DNA from: Silene noctiflora
Taxonomy: Eukaryota; Streptophyta; Magnoliopsida; Caryophyllales; Caryophyllaceae
DNA length: 22,660 nt
NCBI GenBank assembly: GCA_009801015.1
Contig: VHZZ01010117.1
Span: forward strand, 23,888 to 46,547
Reading direction: 5' to 3'
Shown here one piece after another: positions 1 through 17,853 of this stretch. The notes beneath the pieces were generated by a model, which was given only the letters and a program-made list of their open reading frames with translations, was not told the DNA's origin and did not search any database. Both the position numbers and the translations under genes were made by a program. Positions within the stretch are counted from its first letter, which is position 1; each line of letters begins with the position of its first letter.

Positions 1-329
1 AGGCTGTAATTTTCAAAAACTGCTTTTTATAAGGCTGTAATCAACAATTTTCTCTTTTATTTATCATATTTTGAAAGTATTATGGTGATGGGATTGAATA
101 GGAGGCATGGTGGAGAGATGAAGTTTGAAGGAGTTGCTGGGTTTTTCTAGAAAAACAAGGGAAATGGTAAAAGGAAAGGGCGAGATATGCACATAATGTG
201 TTTGGAATCACGTGCCGTGATTTTTGGTGTATATGTCGCAAATTTTAAATTTTTTTATCAATTTGTCATGTATCAAAGTTTTTTTACCAATTTGGTTATT
301 TGGCCGTTACTAATATGATCAATAAACAC

Positions 330-400
330 AAGTGGTTCATTGGTTTACAGGGTGAGGTCCAGTGTTCAAACAAATTATATTAATAATCTCTTGAGAGACC
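330..400 (+). repeat. Possible degenerate tRNA-derived SINE head
   Basis: The segment has the layout of a decayed Pol III internal promoter. An A-box-like tggttcattgg lies near 333-343, and about 20 nt later there is a B-box-like gtgttcaaac (363-372). It is followed by an AT-rich body and an AGACC/GGTCT palindrome, as in many plant SINEs. Both boxes deviate from consensus and I see no clear target-site duplication, so this is a weak call. Confidence 0.25.
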
Positions 401-425
401 GTCTCCCACTAAATTAGTGGGAGAC
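401..425. repeat. Perfect 12-bp inverted repeat
   Basis: The arms 401-412 (gtctcccactaa) and 414-425 (ttagtgggagac) are exact reverse complements with one base between them. A second, overlapping small palindrome (gagaccgtctc) lies at 395-405. Such palindromes are typical of foldback MITEs or of a repeat terminus; no gene is involved. Confidence 0.75.
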
Positions 426-591
426 ATAACATGGAAAATAGAAATTAAATAACTCCCTTCCCTCATCAGGTGAGAGCTCAATAAAACTATTGAAAGAGCG
501 TCTCCCTAAAGTTTTTCTGATTAATAATAGGAGGTAGACACTTGGGTTAAAAGCCCAAATAACTGAAAAAACCGTTTTAACAAAATTTCAC

Positions 592-660
592 GGTACCAGG
601 ATTCGAACCTGGTACCTCCCGCCTACAATTATACACAGCTACCAACTTAGCCATTATAGC
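592..660 (-). repeat. tRNA-derived Pol III promoter region (SINE-like head or tRNA pseudogene)
   Basis: On the minus strand a perfect A box (tggctaagttgg, 653-642) is followed 32 nt later by a perfect B box (ggttcgaatcc, 609-599). The T arm is intact: ccagg, loop ttcgaat, cctgg. The D arm can also form (gct...agc). The acceptor stem cannot: the bases before the A box (gctataa) do not pair with those after the T arm (taccgtg), and no convincing anticodon arm is seen. This fits a tRNA-derived SINE head or a tRNA relic rather than a working tRNA gene. The downstream body continues towards lower coordinates (about 590-480) without a clear tail. Confidence 0.6.
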
Positions 661-730
661 TTGATGTGTATATTTGCCACTTATAAAATTTATTCCTGGG
701 ATTTTGGGACGCCCCTCCAGTCCGCCCCTG
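660..730 (-). mobile_element. hAT-like transposon terminus (one end only)
   Basis: The minus strand from 730 begins caggggcggactggagggg. This resembles the CAGNGGCGGA-type terminal inverted repeats of many non-autonomous plant hAT elements. The bases outside it are cttatgca. I cannot find a matching inverted terminus with the same 8-bp flank in the window; cagggtgaggtccag at 348 is only a weak candidate and lacks the duplication. The element is therefore partial, decayed or misassigned. Confidence 0.35.
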
Positions 731-953
731 CTTATGCAAATCATAACGAGAAAGCTGTTCATGGACATGTCTGGTGGCATTGGAAAATAAATAATGGTGT
801 GTATATATGGTTATGAGTTGTGACATTTGGATTCTGGGCATTTTTCATTCTGTGGATGCATTTTTTCCCTTTTATCTCAAGTGCAGTTTATCAATTCGTA
901 CTGTAGTGCAGACAATTTGTGCTTATTGCAATTGCTGGTGTTTGATTTGGCAG

Positions 954-1466
954 GAACGTGCATCAGCGTTAGCGGAAGGCAGAACCCCCCCAGCATTGAG
1001 TGCCAGCACTGATATCCGCCCTTTGAATATGGATGATTTCAAACATGCACACGAGCAGGTAAGACCACTTACAAGACTTCTCAAAGGAGACAGACAGTCC
1101 CACAAATATTGTTTGCGAGACCACTCTGGTTACCTATCAAGCATTTAACTCAACCCGCCCCTCACCCTCCCTTTCATTTCAAAATTCTCCATTCAAACAA
1201 ACTCAATGTGGCTGACTTGATCGCTCTGCTTACCCACTATCACCTGTTACTAATTATGTCTTTCAATTTCTATCTGTGAGTCGAGAGAGCAATATTATTA
1301 TTTAATGTTGATGAGTACTTTAATGACATGAGTTGTTACAATATTGAATTAGGTGTGTGCCAGTGTCTCATCCGAGTCGGTTAATATGACGGAACTTCAG
1401 CAGTGGAATGAACTCTATGGTGAAGGGGGCTCACGGAGGAAGAAGCCTCTTAGCTATTTCATGTGA
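954..1466 (+). CDS. AAA-type ATPase, MSP1/ATAD1-like, C-terminal two exons (partial)
   Basis: Two phase-0 exons, 954-1058 and 1353-1466, encode the last 72 residues and the stop (tga, 1464-1466). The intron between them is gtaaga...ttag. The peptide begins [15 protein letters not shown], continues with [18 protein letters not shown], and ends [24 protein letters not shown]. This is the characteristic tail of the plant AAA-ATPase group around Arabidopsis At4g02480, At1g02890 and At4g24860, related to the membrane-anchored Msp1/ATAD1 ATPases. The tail lies beyond the AAA module and includes the helix with [11 protein letters not shown] that packs against the ATPase small domain. Walker A, Walker B and the N-terminal FHA-containing part expected in this family lie outside the window to the left. 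By family knowledge these proteins are ATP-driven remodelling enzymes; the exact substrate of this subgroup is unknown to me. The gene is recognised by its conserved C terminus and seems intact as far as visible. Confidence 0.85.
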
Positions 1467-2329
1467 AACATTTCTCCATGTAAGAGGGTTCGGTTCCCTT
1501 GTTTTAACCTCTAATCTTTTAGCCATAGATCAGAAGCAAGGTGATACGGTAGCGGGTCTTTTGCCTTGTAATTTTGGCCCTTCTGTTTTATTCTTTTTCA
1601 CCATATCAGGCAGAGATGTATCTTTTTCTTTATTACGTACAAGTTGAACAATCTTACCAGTGTAAAAGGATAACTTGAGTTTAGGCAACTGTAGATGTGA
1701 CTGAGGATGGGAATGAAGATGATAACCTTTTGCCTGTATAAATGTATCTTTTTAATATACGTATTTCGATCCATAATTCACATCTTAACTTGTTTTGGCA
1801 TTGTACTATCAAGGTGACGAGTACGACAAAGCGGGTTCGTTAACGTTCAATCATACTATAAACAAATTTAAACAAGATATGAATGAATCTCAGGATTATT
1901 ATTATTGTAACGAGTCACCAAAGCAGATCGAGTGGCTTACCATCTAATTGATTGTATATTTGTATTCATCACAAAATGTAGAGGGATAATTCAATCTACA
2001 AAGTAGAATAGTACTCCGTAGATGACTAAAATATTTGTATTATTTTAAACCTGTTTACAGGAAATCTTCAACCCAAGCACATGGACCATACTTGACTTTG
2101 TGTTTCAAAATCAATCCTGCCTGTTTATTAATAATATTGCCTCATATTTGTCATAAATTATTACCTAGTTGCCAATTTGATGCCTTAATCAGACGACCGA
2201 AAAAAAATACTGTACTATGGAGTATATCAAAACTAATCAAAGCTGTACAAGTAAGTAAGTTGAAACTAGAGCGGGGCAATGGATATACATCGACGAGGAG
2301 GATTGGCTACAAGGGCTGCAGACCATAAG
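1467..2329. other. Intergenic: AAA-ATPase 3' UTR and GDSL upstream region
   Basis: Two genes on the same strand flank this stretch. The first part must hold the 3' UTR of the AAA gene, but I see no canonical AATAAA signal that would fix its end. An open frame at 1408-1647 overlaps the last exon in another frame and is not a gene. The part before 2330 holds the promoter and leader of the GDSL gene; no TATA box can be named with confidence. Confidence 0.5.
2012..2226. mobile_element. Possible small MITE with TACTCC(G/A)TA ends
   Basis: The ends tactccgta (about 2012-2020) and the reverse complement of tatggagta (about 2217-2225) match at eight of nine bases, and both are followed inwards by AT-rich sequence. 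The size of about 215 bp suits a MITE. The inner terminal repeats match poorly and the flanks do not clearly show a duplication, so the call is tentative. It would lie just upstream of the GDSL gene. Confidence 0.25.
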
Positions 2330-3787
2330 ATGGGCAAAGGCATTAGTAACCTGATGATCCAAACACTTATATTGCTGGTGATTCTACCAGTTGGTAATGC
2401 AGTTAAGGGGACTCCCATTCTTGTCAATTTCGGAGACTCCAATTCAGACACGGGAGGTGTATTAGCTGCCACTGGCCTTCCAATTGGACTACCCCATGGC
2501 ATCACTTTTTTCCACAGGGGCACTGGCCGTCTCGGTGATGGCCGTCTTATAATTGATTTCTTCTGTATGTATTCCCGGCCCTTTTAATCTTTTTTTGTCC
2601 TTTAATTTCTAATTTTCCGGCTATATAATACAGACTCTCTTGCAGGTGAACATTTGAAGCTCAACTATCTGAGCCCTTATTTGGATTCTCTGTCCCCAAA
2701 TTTTAGGGACGGGGTTAACTTTGCTATCAGTGGTGCCACCCTCCTTCCCAAATTTGTTCCCTTTGCACTGGATATTCAAGTTAGACAGTTCATTCGCTTT
2801 AGGAATCGCTCTCTTGAGCTCGTCTCACAAGGTATCCTCCTTTTCCTATCTCATTCACTTAACTAAAGAATAACCTCATATCTTGTCATCCTTTACACAT
2901 TTACCTTTTCATCAAGGGTCAAAGGACCTTATAGATGAAGACGGGCTTCGTAGTGCACTCTATACGATTGACATTGGACAAAATGATCTTCTTATGGCTC
3001 TCTATGCATCAAACCTAACCTATGATCCAGTCGCGCTGAAGATCCCTCTCTTCCTTGAAGAAATCAGATTAGCTGTGGAGGTTGGTTTTTCCACAAGTAT
3101 ACTCTACACAAAACAACAGCCTCTTATTAATTCTATTTCTTAGAGGATTGGAACAGTCTACAAATAAACATATTTTATCAAGATTAGCACTAACTATGCA
3201 GACGCTGTACCAAAGCGGTGGGCGCAGATTTTGGATGCACAACACAGGGCCCTTAGGTTGCCAACCCAAAGAACTGGCCCTACATCCACATAAAAGCAGC
3301 GACCTTGATCGTTTTGGATGCCTGAGTCTGCACAACAAGGTAGCAAAAACCTTTAATAAGGGGCTTCGCACGCTAACTGAAGAGCTAAGGTCAGTGTATA
3401 AGGATGCTGTGATTGTTTATGTGGACGTGTATTCCATTAAGTACAGCCTGTCTGCCCATCCTCAGAAATATGGTAAACCTCAGTCCGATGTTTCCTTTAA
3501 GTAACTATCGTCTTTGATCTCGACAAGTTAAATGTAAGAAGGTGCATTTTGTTATAGGGTTTAAGGATCCATTTGCAGCATGCTGCGGTCGTGGGGAACC
3601 GTACAGATACGACAGGAATGCGACATGTGGGCAGCCAGGGTATAATATCTGCAACAATGTGTCACAGTCCATAGTGTGGGATGGAGTTCATTACACTGAA
3701 GCTGCAAACAATGTCGTCGCATCCAAGATCTTTTCAGGACATTATTCAACACCCAGTGTCAAACTTGAGCAGTTTTGGAATTCCTGA
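2330..3787 (+). CDS. GDSL esterase/lipase, secreted
   Basis: Five exons, 2330-2564, 2646-2831, 2917-3080, 3202-3472 and 3558-3787, give a 361-aa protein; all introns are GT-AG. The family hydrolyses ester bonds with a Ser-Asp-His triad. Block I is [10 protein letters not shown] with catalytic Ser37. Block II is NFAISGAT (103-110, oxyanion Gly108). Block III is GQND (161-164, Asn163). Block V is [11 protein letters not shown] with Asp327 and His330. [11 protein letters not shown] in exon 4 is typical of the plant family, and the closest recalled relatives are the FXG1/At3g26430-like clade. The start at 2330 gives a clean signal peptide, with hydrophobic residues 8-21 ending around GNA. An in-frame upstream ATG at 2279 would put 17 charged residues before it and is less likely. 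The protein is presumably secreted to the wall or apoplast. Possible N-glycosylation sites include NLT in exon 3 and NAT and NVS in exon 5. Length and blocks are complete, so it is probably functional; its substrate cannot be told from sequence. Confidence 0.93.
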
Positions 3788-4593
3788 TTTACCCATTTGT
3801 TTGATTGTAGAACTTTATTTGCTGATATTTTTGGTTTCATGAGCTGAGTGGACATCATAGCCGACTACCCGCGCTCTCTCTTCCATTATTAACCTGTGTC
3901 TTCTTAGACATAACTAAATTTGAACATCTTTTTCTTTGATGTAAAGCGAGATGTAAGGACAACTCCGATGAACCAGAGTCATGAGTAGTTAAGCACCACT
4001 GCCTACATACAATATATGTTCAGCAAACAAGTCTTTTTTCAGGCTGACTTGCGATAAAATCAAACCAAAACCTCACTAAAACCGTTCATGGTTATTATGC
4101 AAATAAATCAGGATTTGGGGAAGTCAGAATCCAAAGTTTAAATAGTTATCGTTCTGCAATCAGGTTAGCCTGGAGCGGAGACACTCCGGTCACTTATGTT
4201 TGGGATTTTTGTTTTGATGTTACAATAATATTGTTAGTACTTAGCAGGTGGTTGGTCCGAAAACTATTACTTGCATTTTATGTTGATACGGTTTCAGTTC
4301 ATATTTTTTGTGTTTTTAAGTTTCAAATCCTCGAATGGCTTGAATGAAGCAAGCATTTTTTACCAGATACGGAGTAAAAGACTCGGTATTTGCCATCAAA
4401 AATTGATAATATTCTATCTTGATATCTTCTGTACAGAATTCAAGCGACTGTAAGCAAACAAATAATCAAATATGCAAACTTAGGCTGCCCTACTCAAGAT
4501 CCCTTTTCGCATTCAAACTTGTCAGTGGCGTTTCTCGGTAGCTGAAAATTTGATTTATTTGTAATGCAAGTGTGTTTCAAACAAATGCTCGAT
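3788..4593. other. Convergent intergenic region with two 3' UTRs
   Basis: The GDSL gene (+) and the RNase J gene (-) end towards each other with 806 nt between the stop codons. On the minus strand aataaa occurs just after the RNase J stop (about 4553-4559) and could serve as its polyadenylation signal. On the plus strand aataaa occurs near 4101-4106, about 315 nt after the GDSL stop. No supported gene lies between; the open frame at 4271-4453 resembles nothing I know. Confidence 0.5.
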
Positions 4594-13007
<8,414 letters not shown>

Positions 13008-13260
13008 TTTTAAATAATTGTTAGCTTATAACTGAAATAATTGTATACTAAATGGGTACAAAAATGGGGTTTAATTTGTAATGAAAGAAGAAGATAACAT
13101 GAATCTGGTTGAAGAAGAATAAGAAGAAGAAGAAGAAGAAGAAGAGGTGTTTTGTTGGAGGGTTTAGAAATGAAGGAGATTTTTGAAACAAGTTGGAATA
13201 ATATCTGGTCTTGTGTACTCATACACTCATACACTCATACTCTCATACTCTCGTACTCGT
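13008..13260 (-). promoter_or_regulatory. RNase J 5' leader and proximal promoter with TTC and GAGTAT repeats
   Basis: Upstream of the start codon (context aaaaatggc, which suits plants) the minus strand is rich in pyrimidines. A (TTC)8 tract occupies 13121-13145, and taaaccctcc with a telo-box-like AAACCCT core occupies about 13157-13166. CT/TTC-rich leaders and telo-box motifs are common in plant genes for organelle and translation functions. Further out, 13217-13260 holds an imperfect hexamer repeat (actcat units on the plus strand). The transcription start is not determined. Confidence 0.5.
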
Positions 13261-13351
13261 CTTATCGTTTTGGCATTGCCTTTCTACTTAACTGATAAGA
13301 GTACCTCATTTCTGATTCATTGATTATATGGAACACCATCTTTAAGCCTTG

Positions 13352-13765
13352 TTTTTTTTTTTTTGAAGTTCGGTTTGGACCAGAAAAATGGACCGGACCG
13401 GATTCATTTAGGTCCGATCCTCATTCCACACTTTTTGAAGTTTCGTTTTTCAGTCTGATCCGGTCTAAAACCGGTTAATTTCGGTCTGAATCGAATGGAT
13501 CGAAATTTAGGTGTTTTAGGACTAATTTTCCAAATTTATAAAGTAATCAAGTGTTTTATTGTCAAAACATTATTATAACCTTAATATTGGTGGTTATTTA
13601 TGCTAAAGATACTTTAATTAACTAGTTTATTTTAGTTAATGAGATTTAATTTTAATTATCATACATAAATTCGGTCAAAGACCGGTCCGGACCGAAAAAT
13701 ACGACTTGGGTCCAGTCCAAGACCAAATTTTTTAGGTTTGGTCTTTGGTCCACCAAATTAATTTT
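13352..13765. repeat. GGTCCGG-rich repeat, possible retroposon with T13 end
   Basis: A T13 run (13352-13364) is followed by many copies of GGACCGG/CCGGTCC-type words: 13391-13405, 13457-13475 and 13676-13695, with GGTTTGG(A/T)CC-like words near both ends (13373 and 13735). The middle is AT-rich. The T run may be the poly(A) end of a minus-strand retroposon. Repeats of this style are frequent in plant genomes, but I cannot assign a family, and no ORF in it looks real. Confidence 0.45.
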
Positions 13766-14300
13766 CTCATTTCGGATGTCAAAAATATTCTTAAACGATG
13801 ATAAGAATACAAGCGTAGAGCCCATACTTGTCCCTTCCCAATCCAACTCTTCTCAGCCTGTTCTCGTAGCGGAAATAGAAAGGTAAACTTACACAACAAA
13901 AGTAAGGGAAGAGATGTAAGTTGTAAATGAAGTATACATTTAGTAATGATTTTTTGTTGATTATTAGCTCTAGGTCTGAAAGAGAATTTTAAAATTCCAA
14001 AACCTTAAAGGTGATATTTATTTCTATTATATTTAACCTACCCCGCTACATGTACTGTGAAATTATGTTCTTTTCTTTATTTTTTGGTACATAAAAATTA
14101 TGTTCTTTTCTCTACCTACTGTAAATTAACTCGCACTTTAGATATATCAACCAAGAACAAAATCCCTCGGATTTTATTCTTATTCCAGCTCGTAGAGTTT
14201 ATGAATGGTAGGAGGTCTACTCTAGACTTGGATACACATGTACATGGAATAATATACTACACATACATAGTTACATACTACATGGAGAACAAGACATGAC
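13766..14300. other. LRR-RLK 3' flank
   Basis: This AT-rich stretch lies downstream of the LRR receptor-like gene on the minus strand and must contain its 3' UTR. A short direct repeat aaattatgttcttttct occurs at about 14060 and again at about 14096. No gene is seen; the open frame 14057-14299 has no recognisable protein. Confidence 0.4.
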
Positions 14301-17300
14301 TCAGGAATGTGCTTGGGTTGTGAATCTTCTATCACCCTCTGATGTTGCTTGAAGTTGGCCTGCATACTGTAAATTCCAAAGCACGTCATCCAAGGATGGA
14401 CGTGTTGATGATTCTTGAGAAACGCATTTGCTGGCTATTGAGATAGCAGTTGTCAGTGACTCTTTCGCAGAAGTTGACAGGACAATTGGATCAAGCAGCT
14501 GTCTTTGCCCTTCTTCGCTGCCAAGTAATGCCTGTGGAGGTCGAAATGTTGAATGTTAGGCATAAGAGTAGTTACTTAGTCAAGGATGAACAACAACTTA
14601 GGCAGCTGATGTACATTATACTCTGGTTATTCCCTATGAATGGGTGGAGTTTTTACGAGAAAATATCAGGTCAGTATATCTTTACTAGCTGGGATTGAAG
14701 TTTTCAGGTTCATTAAACTGGTTGCACTTCTTGTGTGATGCAGAGCTGCAACCGGATGATGCAATTTATTTGAATCGATCACTCTGTGTTTCTAACTTAT
14801 GGGTAGCCGACCCCCTCTACACCACCTTAAGCGGAACCCCTTAGAGCACTAAGCCACTAAGGTATAGGCGTAATGCTGTTGTGCAGTTAGATTCTAGTGC
14901 CCAAAACCAGGTATAAGGGCTTACCACTTCATTTAAGACCGTGATTGTCTTCTTGGCCGACACTGAAGGACCAATGAGAGATTCAAGTAGTATAAATCCA
15001 AAGCTATAAATATCATCTTCAATAACCTTCATTTGCCTGCGACACATTACAACAACAATTAGTGACCAGCAATTAAGTCGCTCGAACCTAAGAAGCCTCT
15101 TTAGCAGTTGTCGTACCATGCTTTCGAATGATCTCCTTTTACCTGGATATACCAGAACACAAGTCAATCAGGGCATAAATCCAGCAGACACTTGAAAAAT
15201 GCAGGAATTATCAAAAGAATCTCACCCCGGTTTTCTCATCATCGTAGACAATGGACAGTCCATAATCGCTTAATTTCGCTCTTTGATGTTCGTCAAGCAA
15301 AATATTGTTCGTCTTCAATCGATTATTGAAGAAACCTGGAATAACTCCCGTGTGAAGGAATTGTACAGCTTTGGCTATGTCTATCAGAATGACCAACCTC
15401 TGTGTCCATGTTAGCACTGTACGTTTACCGTTATCTGAAACAACACAAACACTTGTATCAGACAATCATACATGTCAGACCGTGTCTTACAGGAGTCAGC
15501 TGAAAGAATGACATTTGTAAGAATGTTTCCATATCACAGAAAATTATGTTTTTCTCCTTTCAGACTAACCAGACAGGTGATCGCGTAGATTTCCATGAGG
15601 CACGTATTCATAGACAAGATAGACTTTATTTCCACTAGACTCAGGCTTGGCTCCATTGTCAATGCAGTGACCTAGAAGACAGACTAAATGTGGGTGCCGC
15701 AGCTTTGCCAAGAGGTCCAGCCGGAGCTTGAGATTTCGAATTGTGTACTTGTTTGACAGCGATAGGCACCTAACCGCCACTGTGGTTCCATTTTGTAATC
15801 TTCCTCTATACATCTGAGATTAATGAGGCAGTTAGGTTCTTGTATAAGGCAATACAACAACAGTATCACGGTGATCAAAGACTCACTTCTAATGCAGGGT
15901 AAGTATACTGGCAAACGGGTAATATGAGTCAGGTTTGAGTCAAGTCAGATAGGATCAAATCTAATATATGCACTTTGGCTAAGCTGGAGCAGGTCATTTT
16001 GGAGTCAGGTATGTTTATGGGCCATTATCGGGCCATTTTGAGTATGTATCAGCTCAGAATGGGTCATTTCCAATTCAGCCGTTACAGGTAGTTTTACCAT
16101 TTTTGAGGGCGAGGGGGGTCCCTTGAGTTCATAAAAGGAAGAGATTGTTTCCATAAATTTGCATAAAAAATTGCATCACAATACATTTAGCACAGAACTT
16201 CCGGAATATAAAACCAGATACAATTTCCGAGTTCACAGATTAGGTATTCCAAAATACCTTGCCCTTGGAACCTTCTCCTATGAGGGCAGATATCTCAAAG
16301 TTCTTTGTGGCTTCTTTCAGCTCTTCCAGGGAAAATTTTCGACACATTGGGAGTCCTTGGGTGCCTGTTTTAGCTGCTTCAGATATGTACCCTGACAAAC
16401 ATAAACCCCAATGAACCAAATGTGAACTTTTTCAAGAATCAAAATCAGAATTTAGTTTACAAATCTATCAAATGAAAATAAATAGATAAATAAACTTACT
16501 GGCATTTGCTAAAATTTCGGAAGTGACCCCTGTCACAGTGCTTTCCTGAACTTGCTTCTGCAACAAGCTTTGCTCTTGGCAGCCCCTGGGGCCATATCTT
16601 CTACATATCAACAAAAATCCAAATGCTAGAAGTCCTACCACAATAACTACAACTCCGATTATGACAACCAAAAGAACAACACATTGGGCCGTGGAAATCT
16701 TCTTCTTCCTTGGAGTCTCAGCACAATATGACAGTGGATGTTGGATATGCCCATCAACTGTCAAACAATTCCCAGAGAATTTTGCAGCTGTTTTTCTTAA
16801 ACACCCGGGTATTTCTCCTGTTAATCTATTGCTAGATATGTCAACAAACCCGAGTTTCTCACCACATCGACTGTGGTCTGAGAGTGTTCCTGCCAGTTCA
16901 TTGGATGCCAAGTTCAGGTAGCCAATATCAGGTAGAGAGAAAAGGAACACTGGTAATTTTCCTTGAAGATGATTCAACGACAAGTCGAGGTGCTCTAATC
17001 GATTCAGTCGATTATAACTTCTCGGTATTTCTCCATTAAAGGAGTTATTGTTCAGCAAAGCCATGAATAAACCTCGAGGCAAATTGGGTAGCTCCGAGTC
17101 CAACTCATTCCTGCTCAAGTCCAGTACTTTAAGCTCACTCAAGCTACGTAGATCAGGCAATGACCCAGAAATCTTATTGTTTGACAGTATAAGGGTATTG
17201 AGTGTGTTGATTTTCCCAATTGAACCTGGAAATGGGCCTTTCAACTGGTTATTCGACAAGCTTAGGATCGAGAGGTTCGACAGGGAAGCAAACCAACTAG

Positions 17301-17853
17301 GCATGGTCTCATTGAAGAAGTTGCCATCGAGTCTAAGTGTTTGAAGCTTCACCATTGTGGCCATTCTTGGTGGAATAGAGCCATAAAAGAAATTTGAACT
17401 CAAGTCGAGAAATTCCAACGACGAAAGCCGGTCTATTTTATCAGGAAGTGGACCATAGATTCCCAAAGACACTAAACTAAGCACTCTCAAGCTTGTCAAT
17501 CTTGATAAAGTTACAATAAAGGACTCCATTGAGAACTTATCTGATAAAGTTTGATTTGGAATTGCATAACCATAAAAGTTCCCAACTTTGGAAGGTTTAT
17601 GACCCATAATTCTTAGCTCAGTAACAACATCTCCTTCACAAGTGACATTCACTTTGGTAGAGTGTGACAAAAAGCATATATTTTCCTTATCATTCCACAC
17701 TTCCAACTCATTTGGGTACTCTAAATGTTTCCTTAATTGTTGTAGTACTTGGATTTGTGAGGACTGTAATTGAGAAGAAATACCCTCTATGCAAAAACTC
17801 AATATGATGTAGAAAACCAAGTTCAATCCCCTAAACGTTAGACTTAAACCCAT
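14301..17853 (-). CDS. LRR receptor-like protein with inactive kinase domain (At1g14390/At3g03770 type)
   Basis: Seven exons in transcript order: 17853-16500, 16391-16258, 15813-15570, 15434-15226, 15142-15117, 15036-14925, 14531-14301. All introns are GT-AG and the phases fit; 769 aa. A signal peptide (1-27) is followed by leucine-rich repeats from about 119 to 350 (LxxLxxLxLSxNxLxGxxP units). A membrane helix lies at about 391-417 after PRKKK, then CRR. The kinase domain begins FSLEELKEATKNF, with a glycine loop GEGSKGK (490-496). The VAIK lysine is Arg511 (VAVRC). The HRDLKxxN loop reads NNRLKTNN (614-621), so the catalytic Asp is replaced, and DFG is DYG (634-636). It is therefore a pseudokinase, as in its Arabidopsis relatives, which are annotated as probable inactive LRR receptor kinases. 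The C terminus has RPSLDDVLWNLQYAGQLQ, conserved in that group. It likely acts as a plasma-membrane co-receptor or scaffold; the ligand is unknown. No disabling mutations are seen. Confidence 0.94.
15117..15142 (-). other. 26-nt microexon of the LRR pseudokinase gene
   Basis: Exon 5 encodes only VKGDHSKA plus two bases of Trp656. It is bounded by an acceptor ending in tatatccag and a donor gtacga. The assignment rests on phase (exon 4 ends in phase 0, exon 6 completes TGG) and on the resulting join AW-QMKVIEDDIYSFGF, which matches the subdomain order of the family. If the donor is not used, the frame meets a TAA 11 nt further on. Confidence 0.75.
15830..16110. repeat. Degenerate repeat in LRR-RLK intron 2
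   Basis: Within intron 2 (15814-16257) the plus strand has recurring words such as gagtcaggt, gggccatt and gggtcattt (for example 15928, 15998, 16018, 16030 and 16061). They look like remnants of the GGGTCAtttGGGTCAggt-type repeats common in plant transposon-derived DNA. No ends or ORF can be defined. Confidence 0.35.

Larger units (their letters stand above)
1..953 (+). other. Intron (3' part) of the AAA-ATPase gene, repeat-rich
   Basis: No coding exon of the gene that ends at 1466 can be recognised here. The stretch ends in a pyrimidine-poor acceptor (tttgatttggcag, ending at 953) and is therefore read as intron, at least 950 nt long and open at the window edge. It is filled with repeats that are listed separately. 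The decamer aggctgtaat occurs twice at the very start (1-10 and 32-41). Open frames in this part have no homology that I recognise. Confidence 0.6.

Noticed and set aside
592..660. Functional tRNA gene on the minus strand
   Set aside because: A box, B box and T arm are present, but the acceptor stem does not pair and no good anticodon arm can be drawn.
348..730. A complete hAT element with ends at 348 and 730
   Set aside because: The left end matches only weakly and the 8-bp flanks (ttggttta and cttatgca) do not agree.
577..841. Two minus-strand ORFs of 64-67 codons
   Set aside because: They run through the hAT-like end and the tRNA-like head; the peptide is a translation of repeat sequence.
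2279..2329. Upstream in-frame ATG as the GDSL start
   Set aside because: It would place 17 charged residues before a clean signal peptide that starts at 2330; it remains possible but less likely.
2266..2523. Minus-strand ORF of 85 codons opposite GDSL exon 1
   Set aside because: It is the shadow of a clearly coding exon with a signal peptide and the GDSN motif on the plus strand.
13217..13260. CRISPR-like or satellite array
   Set aside because: The repeats are short imperfect hexamers without spacers; it is a plain microsatellite near the RNase J promoter.
14450..14698. Plus-strand ORF of 82 codons
   Set aside because: It overlaps the conserved last exon of the LRR pseudokinase on the minus strand; its sequence resembles no family.
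15054..15142. A longer exon 5 of the LRR pseudokinase using the donor at ttag|gttcg
   Set aside because: In the frame set by exon 4 it contains a TAA; the shorter exon ending at 15117 keeps the frame and restores the conserved join.
16661..17344. Plus-strand ORFs opposite the LRR exon
   Set aside because: They mirror the leucine-rich repeat coding exon and have no features of their own.
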